Notes: generated from the sequence alone by a model not told the origin. DNA of 64,000 nucleotides from JANXQE01 sp035651635 (GCA_035651635.1 DASRFK010000214.1:1-64000); one strand, 5' to 3'. Counted from the first letter of the stretch, positions 17,241 through 26,662 are shown. Translations and numbers: made by a program.

Positions 17241-17876
17241 TCAGGGGAGCGCTAACCGTGAACCCGGGCTTTGGCGTTCTGGCTTCAGTTTGGCCGTGAC
17301 ATTTTTAGCCTGTTCGCGAACGGAAACAGAGGCGTCGATTCGTCGGTGTATGCCAAAAGCGCACGAGATTACCCATTCGAGGCAATCCCAAAGGCGGACT
17401 CCATCGAGTATCGGATTGAGGACGTTGGTCAGCACACAGTAGTGGCTGTTCTTTGGGTCAGTGTGATGAAGGGCATGGTGGCCTGGGGTCTGGACCAGGC
17501 GCATACGCTGAAGCAACGCGATTACTGGGCCGTTTTCTGCCGGCGTGCGATGTGCCCATTTGTGAATCTGGTTGGCGTTGATTCCGAGTATGACCACCAG
17601 CCAGGCCTCCCACGTAAGCCAACCGCAGACCCAGGCCACCCCCAGCACCACGAGGCCCAAACACAGGAGCAGCCAGGAACTCTCGAACCACCCGTTCCGC
17701 GTGAAATGGCGCGGTTCATGGTGATGCAGGATGTTTGGCGTCGTGACGAGCCGACCGGTAACCGGCCAATCCTCCCGACCATATGCATCCTCAAGCCAGT
17801 GAAACAGACCGGACAAAAAGTCCGCTACCAACAACACGCCGATAAGCTCAAAAATAATCATAAACTTCTCAAACAT
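17241..17876 (-). CDS. CarF/TMEM189-type plasmanylethanolamine desaturase
   Basis: The 211-residue membrane protein carries the eight-histidine pattern of the CarF/PEDS1 family: FHWLEDAYG, ILHHHEPRHFT, NQIHKWAH and PGHHALHHTDPKNSHYC. These enzymes introduce the vinyl-ether double bond that turns plasmanyl lipids into plasmalogens; in Myxococcus CarF is needed for singlet-oxygen signalling. ATG 17876 (MFEKFMIIFELIG) is preferred to the longer frame because the hydrophobic core begins at once. A LysR-type regulator is transcribed divergently 106 bases away, the classic arrangement for control of this gene. Confidence 0.87.
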   Translation of the reverse strand: MFEKFMIIFELIGVLLVADFLSGLFHWLEDAYGREDWPVTGRLVTTPNILHHHEPRHFTRNGWFESSWLLLCLGLVVLGVAWVCGWLTWEAWLVVILGINANQIHKWAHRTPAENGPVIALLQRMRLVQTPGHHALHHTDPKNSHYCVLTNVLNPILDGVRLWDCLEWVISCAFGIHRRIDASVSVREQAKNVTAKLKPERQSPGSRLALP

Positions 17877-17982
17877 CCTGATTTGGCCGCTTCTCAATTG
17901 GCCGCAGCTGCATTTGAAGCTACGCGGGCTTGTAGGGGCGGTGTTAATTGATAAAAATCGCGGCGACATAGATTGGATCGAT

Positions 17983-18864
17983 ATGAATCCGCACCAGTTG
18001 GAGCTCTTTTACCACGTCGCCAAATTTAAAGGGGTGTCGCGGGCGGCGCGGCAGATGCCTTACGGGATACAGCAACCGTCCGTCAGTGCCCAAGTGAATG
18101 CCTTGGAGCGGGATCTTGGGGTGACCCTTTACGAGCGGCGTCCGTTTAAGCTCACTCCAGCTGGTGAGGAGCTGTTCAAATTCGTGGAGCCATTTTTTGG
18201 CAGAATCGCCGAGGTGCGAGATAAACTCCAGGGAGCGGCCCGGATCCGCATTGGAGCCTCGCCCATCATCTTTCGCGACTACCTCCCGCCGGTGATTGAA
18301 GCTGTCCGCAAACAATTTCCCGGTCTGAACATGATTCTGCGCGCGCTGAATCAGCCGGAACTGATCGACAGCCTGGAGCGCGACGAACTGGACGTCATCA
18401 TTTCACTTATTCCCGACGACCTCAGTCACGGCGTCCACGCAGTTGAGATCGTTGCGCTCCCGCTCATTTTGCTGGCACCAAAGGCGAGCAAGATAAAGTC
18501 GGCGAAAGATTTATGGGCCACTGGACGAATCCAGGAACCCCTGATTGCTCTTGGCCCCAATGAACTAATCTGCCAGCAGTTCCAGCAGCACCTGACCAAA
18601 ATCGGAGTCTCCTGGCTGCCGAAAATGGAAATGGATTCGTTGGAGCTTATCGAAAAATACGTGGACGCAGGTTATGGCCTAGGGCTTTCGGTTCGATTGC
18701 CCGACAAGAGACTGTCTTCCAAAGTGAGTGCAATCGAGTTGCCGGGATTTCCGCCGGTCAAGTTGGGCGTCCTTCATCGCGGCGAATCCACTGCAGAGAG
18801 CAAGATCCGCCGCGCCTTTCTCGAAGAGGTCAAAAGACAGACGTCTCGGTTTCAAGGTACGTGA
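17983..18864 (+). CDS. LysR-family transcriptional regulator
   Basis: Starting at ATG 17983 (MNPHQLELFYHVAKFKGVSR), the 293-residue protein has the winged helix-turn-helix of LysR regulators at residues 1-62 (PSVSAQVNALERDLGVTLYE). A periplasmic-binding-protein-like effector domain follows from about residue 85 (IRIGASPIIFRDYLPPVIEA). It faces the CarF-type gene across 106 bases and so probably regulates it, and perhaps itself, from that region. The hydrolase gene begins immediately after its stop codon. Confidence 0.92.
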   Translation: MNPHQLELFYHVAKFKGVSRAARQMPYGIQQPSVSAQVNALERDLGVTLYERRPFKLTPAGEELFKFVEPFFGRIAEVRDKLQGAARIRIGASPIIFRDYLPPVIEAVRKQFPGLNMILRALNQPELIDSLERDELDVIISLIPDDLSHGVHAVEIVALPLILLAPKASKIKSAKDLWATGRIQEPLIALGPNELICQQFQQHLTKIGVSWLPKMEMDSLELIEKYVDAGYGLGLSVRLPDKRLSSKVSAIELPGFPPVKLGVLHRGESTAESKIRRAFLEEVKRQTSRFQGT

Positions 18865-18869
18865 TTCCG

Positions 18870-19865
18870 ATGAAGTTCCATCTCGTCGATTCCGCCACAT
18901 TGCTGCGCAGCATGAAACGAGTGCTTGCGTTTGTGTCCCCCGTGCTGGTTGCGACCGCAGTCCAATCTGACCCGCTGCCGGAATTATATGCGCCTCAGGG
19001 AACACTGCTGGTCGAGCACCTTGCATCCGCACCGTTTCCGCACCCCCAGCGTGCCCACGGCCACGAATATGAGGGGAAACTCTATGATGCTGCGGCACAC
19101 TATTCCGATGATACTGCGGCGATATTCATACCAAAGGGCTTCTCCCAAAACGGGCGAGTTGATTTCGTGGTCCATTTTCACGGCTGGAAAAACCATGTCG
19201 AAGCGGTGTTGCGGCACTACCAGCTTATCGAGCAGTTGGTGGCAAGCAGACGAAATGCCGTGCTCGTGGTTCCACAGGGTCCCTTCGATGCGCCAGATTC
19301 GTTCGGAGGCAAGCTCGAAGACCCGGACGGTTTTGCGCGGTTTATCAACGAAATTGCCGAGAGGTTGCAGAAGGGTCCGGCCGTGAAGCTAAAATCATTT
19401 ACCGTGGGCAATATTATTCTGTCAGGGCACAGCGGAGGTTACCAGGTCATTTCCTCGATCCTGGACCGAGGTGGCCTGGGCGGCCAAATAAAGGAAGTCT
19501 GGCTGTTTGATGCCCTCTATGCTCGAACGGACAAATTCCTTGCCTGGTGGGAAACATCCCGTGGGCGACTGATCAATATTTACACCGAGCATGGTGGGAC
19601 AAAGCCAGAGACGGAGCAGATGATGGGAATGTTGAAGGAGCGCGGCATTCCCTTTCTTACGGCCAAAGAGGGGAAAATCACAGAGGACGACCTGCGCCAC
19701 AACCGGCTCGTATTCCTGTATAGCGACCTCGCACATGACCACGTCGTCAACGAGCATCAATCCTTCGAACAATTCCTCGCGACCAGCATCCTCGGCGAAC
19801 TGCCGCCCTCAGGGGGCCAGAGCCCGTTCCCGAACGTCCCTGGCGACAAGAGCACGCCAAAATAG
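18870..19865 (+). CDS. secreted alpha/beta hydrolase
   Basis: A hydrolase of about 331 residues with the nucleophile elbow GHSGG (about residue 193), preceded by a strand (SFTVGNIILSGHSGGYQVIS), and a late histidine in LAHDHVVNEH as a candidate for the triad. An N-terminal hydrophobic segment beginning at the second methionine (codon at 18912, MKRVLAFVSPVLVATAVQS) is a likely signal peptide, so the mature protein is probably exported. An oxyanion-side HFHGW motif near residue 100 is also typical. Start uncertain between 18870 and 18912. It lies directly behind the LysR gene. Confidence 0.82.
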   Translation: MKFHLVDSATLLRSMKRVLAFVSPVLVATAVQSDPLPELYAPQGTLLVEHLASAPFPHPQRAHGHEYEGKLYDAAAHYSDDTAAIFIPKGFSQNGRVDFVVHFHGWKNHVEAVLRHYQLIEQLVASRRNAVLVVPQGPFDAPDSFGGKLEDPDGFARFINEIAERLQKGPAVKLKSFTVGNIILSGHSGGYQVISSILDRGGLGGQIKEVWLFDALYARTDKFLAWWETSRGRLINIYTEHGGTKPETEQMMGMLKERGIPFLTAKEGKITEDDLRHNRLVFLYSDLAHDHVVNEHQSFEQFLATSILGELPPSGGQSPFPNVPGDKSTPK

Positions 19866-19891
19866 CTGCTCGAACAGCCCCTTTCGCGCAC

Positions 19892-20538
19892 ATGCAGCAA
19901 CCTTTCACAATTACGGGAGGAGCCCAAATCGGCTGGGTTAATGCGAGTTGGCCGCTTGCTCGACTTTCGGCGACATCCGACCAACTCGCCATCAAGGCGC
20001 GAGTTCTGGGCAATTACTCCTTCACGCCCGAACAAGTCTCCGCCGTCGAACGCTATGCATTGATTCCCTTCCTGGCTTGGGGAGTTCGAATCCGACATCA
20101 AGTTCCTGATTACCCACGGCGAATTATCTTTTGGTGCTTCAACGATCCGACGACTGTGCTTCAGGGCATCCGGGATGCAGGATTCAATCCGAAGGGGATC
20201 GAGCGGGCAAACGTCCAAGGTGCAGGCATCCCGTCCGTTGGTCTGCAATTATTGGAGCAATCGCCCTTTGGAATCTTCTTTTCATTGTACCTTTTGTCGG
20301 TCAGGCACGTGGTCGTTCACCTGCGGGCTGGCGTGACCTTTTTCCCCTCTATGCAGCCTTGGTCCTGGTTTTCGCCACACTTAAATCTGGAACCATCCAA
20401 AAGCTCGTACTGAAACCCGGCCGGAGTGTCGGCGAGATTAGGCCATTCTTGCGGTTGCTCTCTTTCATCTGCTGCCTCCTGGCAGTAGTCTTCTCCGTGA
20501 TCATCGTTTTAAATAAAGGACGTTTTCCGAGCCAATGA
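19892..20538 (+). pseudogene. hypothetical membrane protein split by a frameshift
   Basis: Two frames join into one protein of about 215 residues. The first (from ATG 19892) runs through IIFWCFNDPTTVLQGIRDAG. The second (from about 20230) continues with RWSAIIGAIALWNLLFIVPF and has three hydrophobic segments ending near 20535. The switch lies in the CCC run at about 20229-20233 and fits loss of one base. No family is recognised. It may be an error of the assembly, since other near-intact genes in this window show the same kind of single-base break. Confidence 0.6.
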
Positions 20539-20876
20539 ATGGAACGGCGCTCATGCGTTTGGTGGGTGGAATTATTTAGGCTGGTTTGATTTCGGTGAGG
20601 ATCACGATTCGCTGAGAAAGCTTCGCGGAGTACCGCTAGCTTTTCAGGAGTGTAATGCCTACGGATTTTTTGAATCTGAGCAGCAGCCAGTTGGTTGCAC
20701 CTTTCATTCTACGTGACCAGCATGGCCTTTGAGCCACTCCCAAAGAATTCTGTTACGTGACACACATATTCACCCACGTGCCGCTGCCGGCATTGCGCGA
20801 AGCTGATTCGCGCGACGGCGTTGACGGGAGGATCACTTTCACAGCACCAACGCGGTACCACTCAAGTCACCAGATT
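20539..20876. other. intergenic, 338 bases
   Basis: Lies between convergent units. I see no gene, repeat or terminator that I can support. Confidence 0.4.
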
Positions 20877-21335
20877 TTACGGGGCGATCCGCGTGGACTC
20901 GTGAGCCACCAGCTTCCACCCATTCGGTTGTTCCACGTAGACATGCAGATACCTGGCGTTCGTATCGATTTTGTTGCCCTGGGCTACAACGTGAACCTCC
21001 CAATGACAGGTCACGACCGCGGTGTGCCCGTAAACAGAGACCTTGATGTCGTCGCGGGTCATCGATTGATACTGGGTCGCCCCGGATTTGATGGCGACAA
21101 GGTAACTTTCCTTGGTATCCACCTTGCCATTGGAGTGCGTGTAAACGATCGAGTCGTCGTAGAGCTTCTCGAGCGCTGAAACGTCAGATTTCGTGAGAGC
21201 ATCCTCCCATTGTTGTTCCAGCCTCAGCACCGTGTCTGCGAGGGTTCCTAAGGTTTTCTTTTCCTGGGCGAAAGCAATCAGAGCGCATGAAACCAACAAC
21301 GCCACGGAGAGGAGGAGTTTTTTCATCGAAGGCAT
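20877..21335 (-). CDS. exported NTF2-like (DUF4440/SnoaL-type) protein
   Basis: A 152-residue protein with a signal peptide (MPSMKKLLLSVALLVSCALIA, cleavage probably after AFA). It is followed by a cone-shaped NTF2-like fold: an amphipathic helix (LEQQWEDALTKSDVSALEKL), a DDSIVYTHSNGKV strand and a C-terminal GWKLVAHESTRIAP strand. Proteins of this group bind or convert small ligands; many are uncharacterised. Start could also be the ATG at 21326. It stands after the PQQ-propeller gene on the same strand, 123 bases away. Confidence 0.85.
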   Translation of the reverse strand: MPSMKKLLLSVALLVSCALIAFAQEKKTLGTLADTVLRLEQQWEDALTKSDVSALEKLYDDSIVYTHSNGKVDTKESYLVAIKSGATQYQSMTRDDIKVSVYGHTAVVTCHWEVHVVAQGNKIDTNARYLHVYVEQPNGWKLVAHESTRIAP

Positions 21336-21458
21336 CCTGCAAGAAAACAGCGCGCAGAGGCAACTCCGATCGCCAGCAACCCGAATCTGCGCAAGCCCCT
21401 AGCCAAAGACTGACCACCCGCTGGGCTCCCCTCCCGACCGTCTGGAAGAGATGCTGCG

Positions 21459-22745
21459 TTACTTATGCCCACCAATGGCTAAAAGACTCGACTCCGTCCG
21501 GAAGAATAGACTCTCATTCGCGACAGCCGGCGTAGCGAAGCTGGGTTCGCCGAGCGCATTTTGAGCCAAGAGTTGGTATTTGTCACCGGCAGCAACGACA
21601 AATACTTCACCTGCCTTGCTCGTGAGATACAGCCTGTTCTTCGCCCATACCGGCGAAGCATAAAAACGTGCCGGGAGACGCTCTTGCCAGATCGGCTCGC
21701 CAGTCGCCGCACGCACGCAACGGAGCAGGCCGTTGTCGCATAGGATGTAGAGCCGGCCGTCCTTAACCAGCGGCGTGGGGACATTCGGAATTCCGGTCTT
21801 AAAGTCGTAAACGATTCGGGGGGCATGGGTGCCATCAGGCGGGCACAGCGCGACCAGGCGCCTCCCGACACCGCCCTCCCCGCTGCTGCAGAAGATGAGT
21901 CCGTCGCCGCTGATGGGCGACGAGACGACTCGGGTTTCAAACAGGTTCGTGCAATCCCAATTGATTGCGCCATTCAGTGGATTGACACTGGTCAATCCGT
22001 GACTTGAGGAGGCAAAAATGAGCTGGTCCGGCCGGCCGGCTTCCTGCCAGAGGCAAGGCGTGCCATAAGAAACCTTATCCGTTAGCCTGTCAATTTTGTA
22101 GCTCACCGCGCCCGAATCAACCTTCAGGGCAATGAGGGAACTCGGACCATCCTGGTCGTTGTTAATCCAGACCAGCCCGTTATAAACCACGAGCGAGGCG
22201 CCGCTCCCGTGTCTTCCCTTAAAGGGGCCCAGATTGCTTACCCACTTTTCATGACCATCCAACGTCAGGGCGGTGACCGTGATCGCCTCCGGCGTCGTCC
22301 AAGACACATAAACGCCATTAGAATCGGCCGCAGGGGTTGCGGTGCCAAAGCTGTTTTCGCGGTTCTGTTGAAAGGCGTGAGATGCATACTTCTTTTGCCA
22401 CATCAGGCTGCCATCCCCGGAAGCCAGGCAGAGGATATAGCGGTCCGCATTGGTGCTATCGCCGCTGGTGACGAAGATGCGCTCCTTCCAAACCACTGGT
22501 GAGGAGTGGCCCTTGCCCGGAAGTGTTGTTTTCCAGCGGACATCACCCTCGGCCCAACGGATGGGAAGGTTGGTCGCGAGACTGATGCCACCGCCATCCG
22601 AACCCCGAAACCGCGGCCAGGAATCCTGAGCCGATATGCAGATCGGCGCCACGAGCGTCAGAAGCGAGACCAGCGCAAACACCAGGCCGGATGGGGTATA
22701 ACGACGGCAGCTCAACACAGAACAAGTGATACGCAAAACGAGCAA
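21459..22745 (-). CDS. exported PQQ-like beta-propeller protein
   Basis: A 428-residue protein with an N-terminal signal segment (about residues 18-40, LVFALVSLLTLVAPICISAQ) and the repeated blades of a PQQ-like (BamB-type) propeller. Recurring phrases are SPVVWKERIFVTSGD, LCLASGDGSLMWQKKY, RCVRAATGEPIWQERL and SPVWAKNRLYLTSKAGEVFVV. DSWPRFRGSDGGGIS at the mature N-terminus is usual for the large Planctomycetes/Verrucomicrobia family of such proteins. There is no evidence for an actual PQQ enzyme. The start is read as TTG 22745, for lack of an in-frame ATG before the signal peptide. Confidence 0.87.
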   Translation of the reverse strand: MLVLRITCSVLSCRRYTPSGLVFALVSLLTLVAPICISAQDSWPRFRGSDGGGISLATNLPIRWAEGDVRWKTTLPGKGHSSPVVWKERIFVTSGDSTNADRYILCLASGDGSLMWQKKYASHAFQQNRENSFGTATPAADSNGVYVSWTTPEAITVTALTLDGHEKWVSNLGPFKGRHGSGASLVVYNGLVWINNDQDGPSSLIALKVDSGAVSYKIDRLTDKVSYGTPCLWQEAGRPDQLIFASSSHGLTSVNPLNGAINWDCTNLFETRVVSSPISGDGLIFCSSGEGGVGRRLVALCPPDGTHAPRIVYDFKTGIPNVPTPLVKDGRLYILCDNGLLRCVRAATGEPIWQERLPARFYASPVWAKNRLYLTSKAGEVFVVAAGDKYQLLAQNALGEPSFATPAVANESLFFRTESSLLAIGGHK

Positions 22746-22870
22746 AATTCAAGCTCGGAAGGAAGTTCGTCCTTCTTGGTTTCGCCCTTGAGATCGTCTT
22801 TACTTGGATTTCGTTTCGCTTCCGGCTATGGAGAAAGGAAGTTACCCCGACGAACGAAAACCGACGAGTT

Positions 22871-24049
22871 ATGGGAATGAATCGACGAACCTTGCTGGCG
22901 GCGACCGGTGCATTGCTCGGATCGAGCTTGCTGGAGAGGGCAGCGGCGCAAAATGCGCCCAACAATGGCCCGCCGCTGAAATCCCCTTCGGCTTCAGCAG
23001 CGGAAGCCTTCAACTTGTTCGACTTTGAGGGTCTGGCCCGGCAGCGAATTCCGCACCCTGCTTACGAGTATATCGCTGGCGGCGCAGCGGACGAAATAAC
23101 GTTACGATGGAATCGGGAGGCCTTCGATGCGCTCGCACTTCGTCCGCGTGTGCTGGTTGATATTGAGCGCATCGACACGGGCGTGGAATTGTTCGGGCGA
23201 AGGCTCGCGTTTCCGGTCCTTCTCGCGCCGACGGCATTTCATCGACTGGTTCACCCGGACGGAGAGGTGGAGACCGCACGCGGGGCTAGCGCGGGCGAGG
23301 CACTGTTCGTCGTAAGCAGTTTGAGCACGCGTCGGGTGGAGGACATTTCGCGGGCGATGACGCAGCCTTGGTGTTTCCAACTATTCGATATCGGCAGGCG
23401 ACGCAGGGAATTCCTGATGGGGTTGTTGGAGACGTTGAAGGCTAGCGGTTGCCAGGGGCTGGTGGTGACGGCGGACGCACCGGTGACTGGCGTAAGGAAT
23501 CGTTCAGATCGCGCTCATTTTTCTTTGCCGGAGGATTTTGAAACGCCCTATTATCCAGATAGAACCACTCGGAAACAGGTTGGCGGCTTGCCCGTGTCGG
23601 GAAGTTCTACCTGGGCGGATTTAGCCTGGTTACGGTCCCAAACCGCGCTTCCAATTATGCTGAAAGGAGTCCTGCACGAAGAGGACGCAAAACTGGCGGT
23701 GAAAGCCGGAATGAACGGGATTATCGTTTCGAATCATGGCGGGCGGGAGCTGGACACCGTTCCTGCCACGATCACTGTTTTGCCACGGATTATTAGAGCC
23801 GTAGGCAACCGAATTCCTGTGCTGCTGGATGGCGGCGTCCGCCGCGGCACGGACGTACTGAAGGCGCTGGCCTTGGGCGCCCGCGCAGTGCTAATTGGGC
23901 GGCCTTATCTTTATGGATTAAGTGTGGGTGGAGCGGCGGGAGTGGCGCAGGTGCTGAGGATTCTGCGCGGGGAGTTTGAGATGGCGATGAAACTGTCCGG
24001 GTGCCGAACCCTGGCCGAAATCAACCGGGCAGTCATCCACGGGAAGTAG
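22871..24049 (+). CDS. FMN-dependent alpha-hydroxy-acid oxidase/dehydrogenase with Tat-like signal
   Basis: The 392-residue protein has a twin-arginine-like leader (MGMNRRTLLAATGALLGSSL) and then the TIM barrel of the lactate oxidase/glycolate oxidase family. Visible sites: YEYIAGGAADE near residue 60, APTAFHRLVHPDGE, VTADAPVTGVRNRSDR, the catalytic histidine and arginine in SNHGGRELDTV (about residue 290), and the FMN phosphate site GGVRRGTDVLKALALGARAV. It oxidises 2-hydroxy acids; exact substrate unknown. A Tat leader implies export of the folded flavoprotein. It is divergent from the PQQ-propeller gene across 125 bases. Confidence 0.92.
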   Translation: MGMNRRTLLAATGALLGSSLLERAAAQNAPNNGPPLKSPSASAAEAFNLFDFEGLARQRIPHPAYEYIAGGAADEITLRWNREAFDALALRPRVLVDIERIDTGVELFGRRLAFPVLLAPTAFHRLVHPDGEVETARGASAGEALFVVSSLSTRRVEDISRAMTQPWCFQLFDIGRRRREFLMGLLETLKASGCQGLVVTADAPVTGVRNRSDRAHFSLPEDFETPYYPDRTTRKQVGGLPVSGSSTWADLAWLRSQTALPIMLKGVLHEEDAKLAVKAGMNGIIVSNHGGRELDTVPATITVLPRIIRAVGNRIPVLLDGGVRRGTDVLKALALGARAVLIGRPYLYGLSVGGAAGVAQVLRILRGEFEMAMKLSGCRTLAEINRAVIHGK

Positions 24050-24128
24050 GTGGTCGTCTGCCTTCCTTTTTGTGAAGACTGAGGCCTGCGAACTTGAACA
24101 TTCGATGCCAGCAGTCAACCTATGAGCC

Positions 24129-24401
24129 ATGATTGAAGTTAAACATTCGGCGGGTGATGAATGGGTGGTCAGTATCAAGAGTACCGTTACCACGCACCAC
24201 CGCGTGCGGGTGGCCAAAAAAGATATCGAACGCTTGGCAGTAGGACGCCCCCCCGAAGAACTACTCCGAGAGAGCTTCCGGTTTCTTTTGGAGAACGAGC
24301 CGAATACCTCAATTCTCCCGTCATTTGATCTTCATGTGATCGGCCACTATTTCCCTGAATATGAGCGGGAGATCCAAGCCCGGCTTCAGCGAGCGCATTA
24401 A
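24129..24401 (+). CDS. small conserved-looking hypothetical protein
   Basis: A 90-residue protein (MIEVKHSAGDEWVVSIKSTV) with an N-terminal beta segment resembling a small barrel and a C-terminal helix that includes RPPEELLRESFRFLLENEPN. The mix is consistent with a regulatory or nucleic-acid-binding small protein, but no family is recognised. It ends 96 bases before the DUF72 gene on the same strand. Confidence 0.65.
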   Translation: MIEVKHSAGDEWVVSIKSTVTTHHRVRVAKKDIERLAVGRPPEELLRESFRFLLENEPNTSILPSFDLHVIGHYFPEYEREIQARLQRAH

Positions 24402-24497
24402 TGTTTCGTCGATCCTTAGCCGTTGCCGTCGGGTCGGGTGCCGGAGGTCACAGCTAGCTCAGTCTGGCAATCTGGGAACGTCACATACCGTCACTTC

Positions 24498-25442
24498 ATG
24501 CCCTTTGAGCGGGAAAAGATGAAATTGAAGGCGGCAGAACTTGCCGCCAAGGGCATTTATGTGGGCACGTCTTCGTGGAAATATCCAGGTTGGTTCAATC
24601 AGCTCTACACTCCCTCTCGATATGAGTATCGCGGCAAAATTGCCACGACGCGATTCGAGCGCTCCTGCCTTGCTGAATACGCCGAGGTATTCAAGACCGT
24701 TTGTGTGGATGCGGCCTATTACACATTCCCCAGCGAAAAGTATCTTGATGGTCTTGTGTCGCAAGTGCCGTCCGATTTCCAATTCGGGTTCAAGGTCACA
24801 GATGAAATCACGGTGAAGAAATTTCCTAACCTGCCACGCTTTGGGGACCGCGCTGGCATGGCTAACGAGAACTTTCTGAACGCGGACCTGTTCAGCCGGT
24901 CGTTTCTGGGGCCTTGCGAACACATCCGCGCCAATGTCGGAGTAGTGATGTTCGAATTCTCGCGGTTCCACAAGGGCGACTACGAGCACGGTCGCGATTT
25001 CGTCGCTGACCTAGACAAGTTCTTCAGCAACCTGCCAAAAGGTTGGCCTTATGCCGTGGAGATGCGGAACAGCTACTGGCTTGCGCCTGACTACTTCGCC
25101 TGCCTCTCACGACACAGCATCACGCACGTGTTCAATTCCTGGGACGCTATGCCCCCGGTTAGCGAACAAATGTCGCTTCCGGGCAGTCGCACTAATCCTG
25201 ATTTGATGGCCGCGCGGTTCTTGTTAAAGCCGGGACGCAAATACGAAGAAGCAGTTAAAACCTTTCAGCCTTACGACAAGACGAAGGAAGTGAACGAGGA
25301 GGCTCGCAAAGCGGGGGCCCAACTAATTAAGGAGGGAAAGGCGGCAGCCGAAAAGAAGAAGACGCTCATTTTTGTGAACAATCGCCTGGAAGGCAATGCA
25401 CTCGAGACCATCAATGCGATGATCGAGGCGGTTGATCGCTGA
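24498..25442 (+). CDS. DUF72 (YecE-like) protein
   Basis: The 314-residue protein is a DUF72 TIM-barrel protein: IYVGTSSWKYPGWFNQLYTP near the start, YYTFPSEKYLDGLVSQVPSD, FGFKVTDEITVKKFPNLPRF, and VEMRNSYWLAPDYFACL are family strands. The start at ATG 24498 (MPFEREKMKLK) is preferred to a TTG 25 codons upstream. The C-terminus (KTLIFVNNRLEGNALETINA) is longer than in short YecE members. Biochemical role of the family is not established. A decayed piece of the same C-terminus recurs 3.9 kb downstream. Confidence 0.88.
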   Translation: MPFEREKMKLKAAELAAKGIYVGTSSWKYPGWFNQLYTPSRYEYRGKIATTRFERSCLAEYAEVFKTVCVDAAYYTFPSEKYLDGLVSQVPSDFQFGFKVTDEITVKKFPNLPRFGDRAGMANENFLNADLFSRSFLGPCEHIRANVGVVMFEFSRFHKGDYEHGRDFVADLDKFFSNLPKGWPYAVEMRNSYWLAPDYFACLSRHSITHVFNSWDAMPPVSEQMSLPGSRTNPDLMAARFLLKPGRKYEEAVKTFQPYDKTKEVNEEARKAGAQLIKEGKAAAEKKKTLIFVNNRLEGNALETINAMIEAVDR

Positions 25443-25839
25443 CGCCATTGCCCGATTGACGGGTGCTCGAACCAACCCAAAAAAGGGATAACCCGGTTCT
25501 CTTCGAGCAATCGTGCGAACCTGTAGGTGCCGCTCGGAGTCAGGCTGGCCTCGCGCAGGTAAGGTAGCGTCTGCTCCAGGTTCGTCGGGAAAACATTTTG
25601 GTTCTTTGCGGCATACAGCATCATCCCCAGGCAGTAGATTTTGGCGTCATTAAATCTCGAGAGTGAGTCTCCTGACAGTTCCTCGTCGGTCTCAGTGCCT
25701 CCGGAAGATGTAATCCGAGCGGCTTGTGCGGTGGAGGCTTGTGTTCCAGGGTTGGGCGCCGTCCCGCCCTGCTTGGGCTTGTCGCAACCGTCAAAAGCAA
25801 CGAGCTTGCCATCAGAATCACAACGGTAACCGCCTCCAT
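25443..25839 (-). pseudogene. lipoprotein gene, frameshifted and probably truncated
   Basis: From ATG 25839 the frame reads MEAVTVVILMASSLLLT, and after a one-base register change at about 25784-25793 continues CDKPKQGGT. With one base restored this gives LLLTGC, a clear lipobox. The body (GMMLYAAKNQNVFPTNLEQT) resembles the small lipoproteins with pilin-like tails seen in Verrucomicrobiota. The downstream part no longer looks like that family and the frame runs antisense into the DUF72 gene, so the 3' end is probably lost. The end coordinate is my estimate. Confidence 0.55.
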
Positions 25840-25948
25840 TGGAATGTCTTTTCTTCCGTGTTCCCATTCATTGTTGACCACCAGCGGCGCCTGAATACCG
25901 TCCAACATTCAGAATGAGCGCCCGAGCCCGGTGTGTTAGGCCACACGG

Positions 25949-26662
25949 TCATAACTTCACCTTCCCCCTTTCAGGCTCATACCAATACTCCAATCCCTTG
26001 CGACTCCGAAGCGCGCGAGACCGACGAAGAATTAAATGCATGCACAACCTGGAAATGCTCCAGAAAGAATGCTCGCGAAACTTGCGCCCGGAAGTGACCA
26101 CCGTCTCGGCCAAAATGGCAAACCGCCCCTGACGCTTGAGAGCAGCGACAAACCACACCTCTTCCCACGCGAAGTAATTCTCATCGAAACCGCCCGTCGT
26201 CTGAAAGGCGCTGCGAGTGCAGAAAAGGAAAGTTCCACTCGGCAAAAAGCGCGCCAGTCGCATCGCAGGTCCTATCAACGGTTCTGTCAGTCTGCCCCAC
26301 CAAGGTAGCCATCCCTCGAACCGCGGCACACAACCACCGCCCACCGCGCCGGCGCGAATGCTGCACAAAGCCGATTGAATGGCCGGGGCGCTCGCCAATG
26401 TGTCGGCGTCCACAAAAAATAGAATGTCACCGTGAGCCTGCTGCGCGCCAGTATTGCGAGTGGCCGCAATCTGCCGGTGCTCCACGCGAACCACCTGCGC
26501 GCCCTGCTGTTGGGCAATCGAGGCTGTGGCGTCACTGGAACCATCATCCACCACAATGATCTCATACGGCTCGCCAAGAGATTCCGCCCCGTTGCGAATG
26601 GCGGAAACACATCGACCAACCCAAGCTTCCTCGTTGTGCGCTGGAACGATGAACGAAATCAT
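25949..26662 (-). CDS. family 2 glycosyltransferase
   Basis: Starting at ATG 26662 (MISFIVPAHNEEAWVGRCVS), the 237-residue protein has the GT-A fold hallmarks: the nucleotide-binding strand, IIVVDDGSSDATASIA, the metal-binding DxD in FFVDADT (about residue 78) and GGFDENYFAWEEVWF as the acceptor-side motif. There is no membrane anchor. It transfers a sugar from a nucleotide donor to an unknown acceptor. The hypothetical gene upstream on the same strand ends 65 bases before this start. Confidence 0.9.
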   Translation of the reverse strand: MISFIVPAHNEEAWVGRCVSAIRNGAESLGEPYEIIVVDDGSSDATASIAQQQGAQVVRVEHRQIAATRNTGAQQAHGDILFFVDADTLASAPAIQSALCSIRAGAVGGGCVPRFEGWLPWWGRLTEPLIGPAMRLARFLPSGTFLFCTRSAFQTTGGFDENYFAWEEVWFVAALKRQGRFAILAETVVTSGRKFREHSFWSISRLCMHLILRRSRALRSRKGLEYWYEPERGKVKL

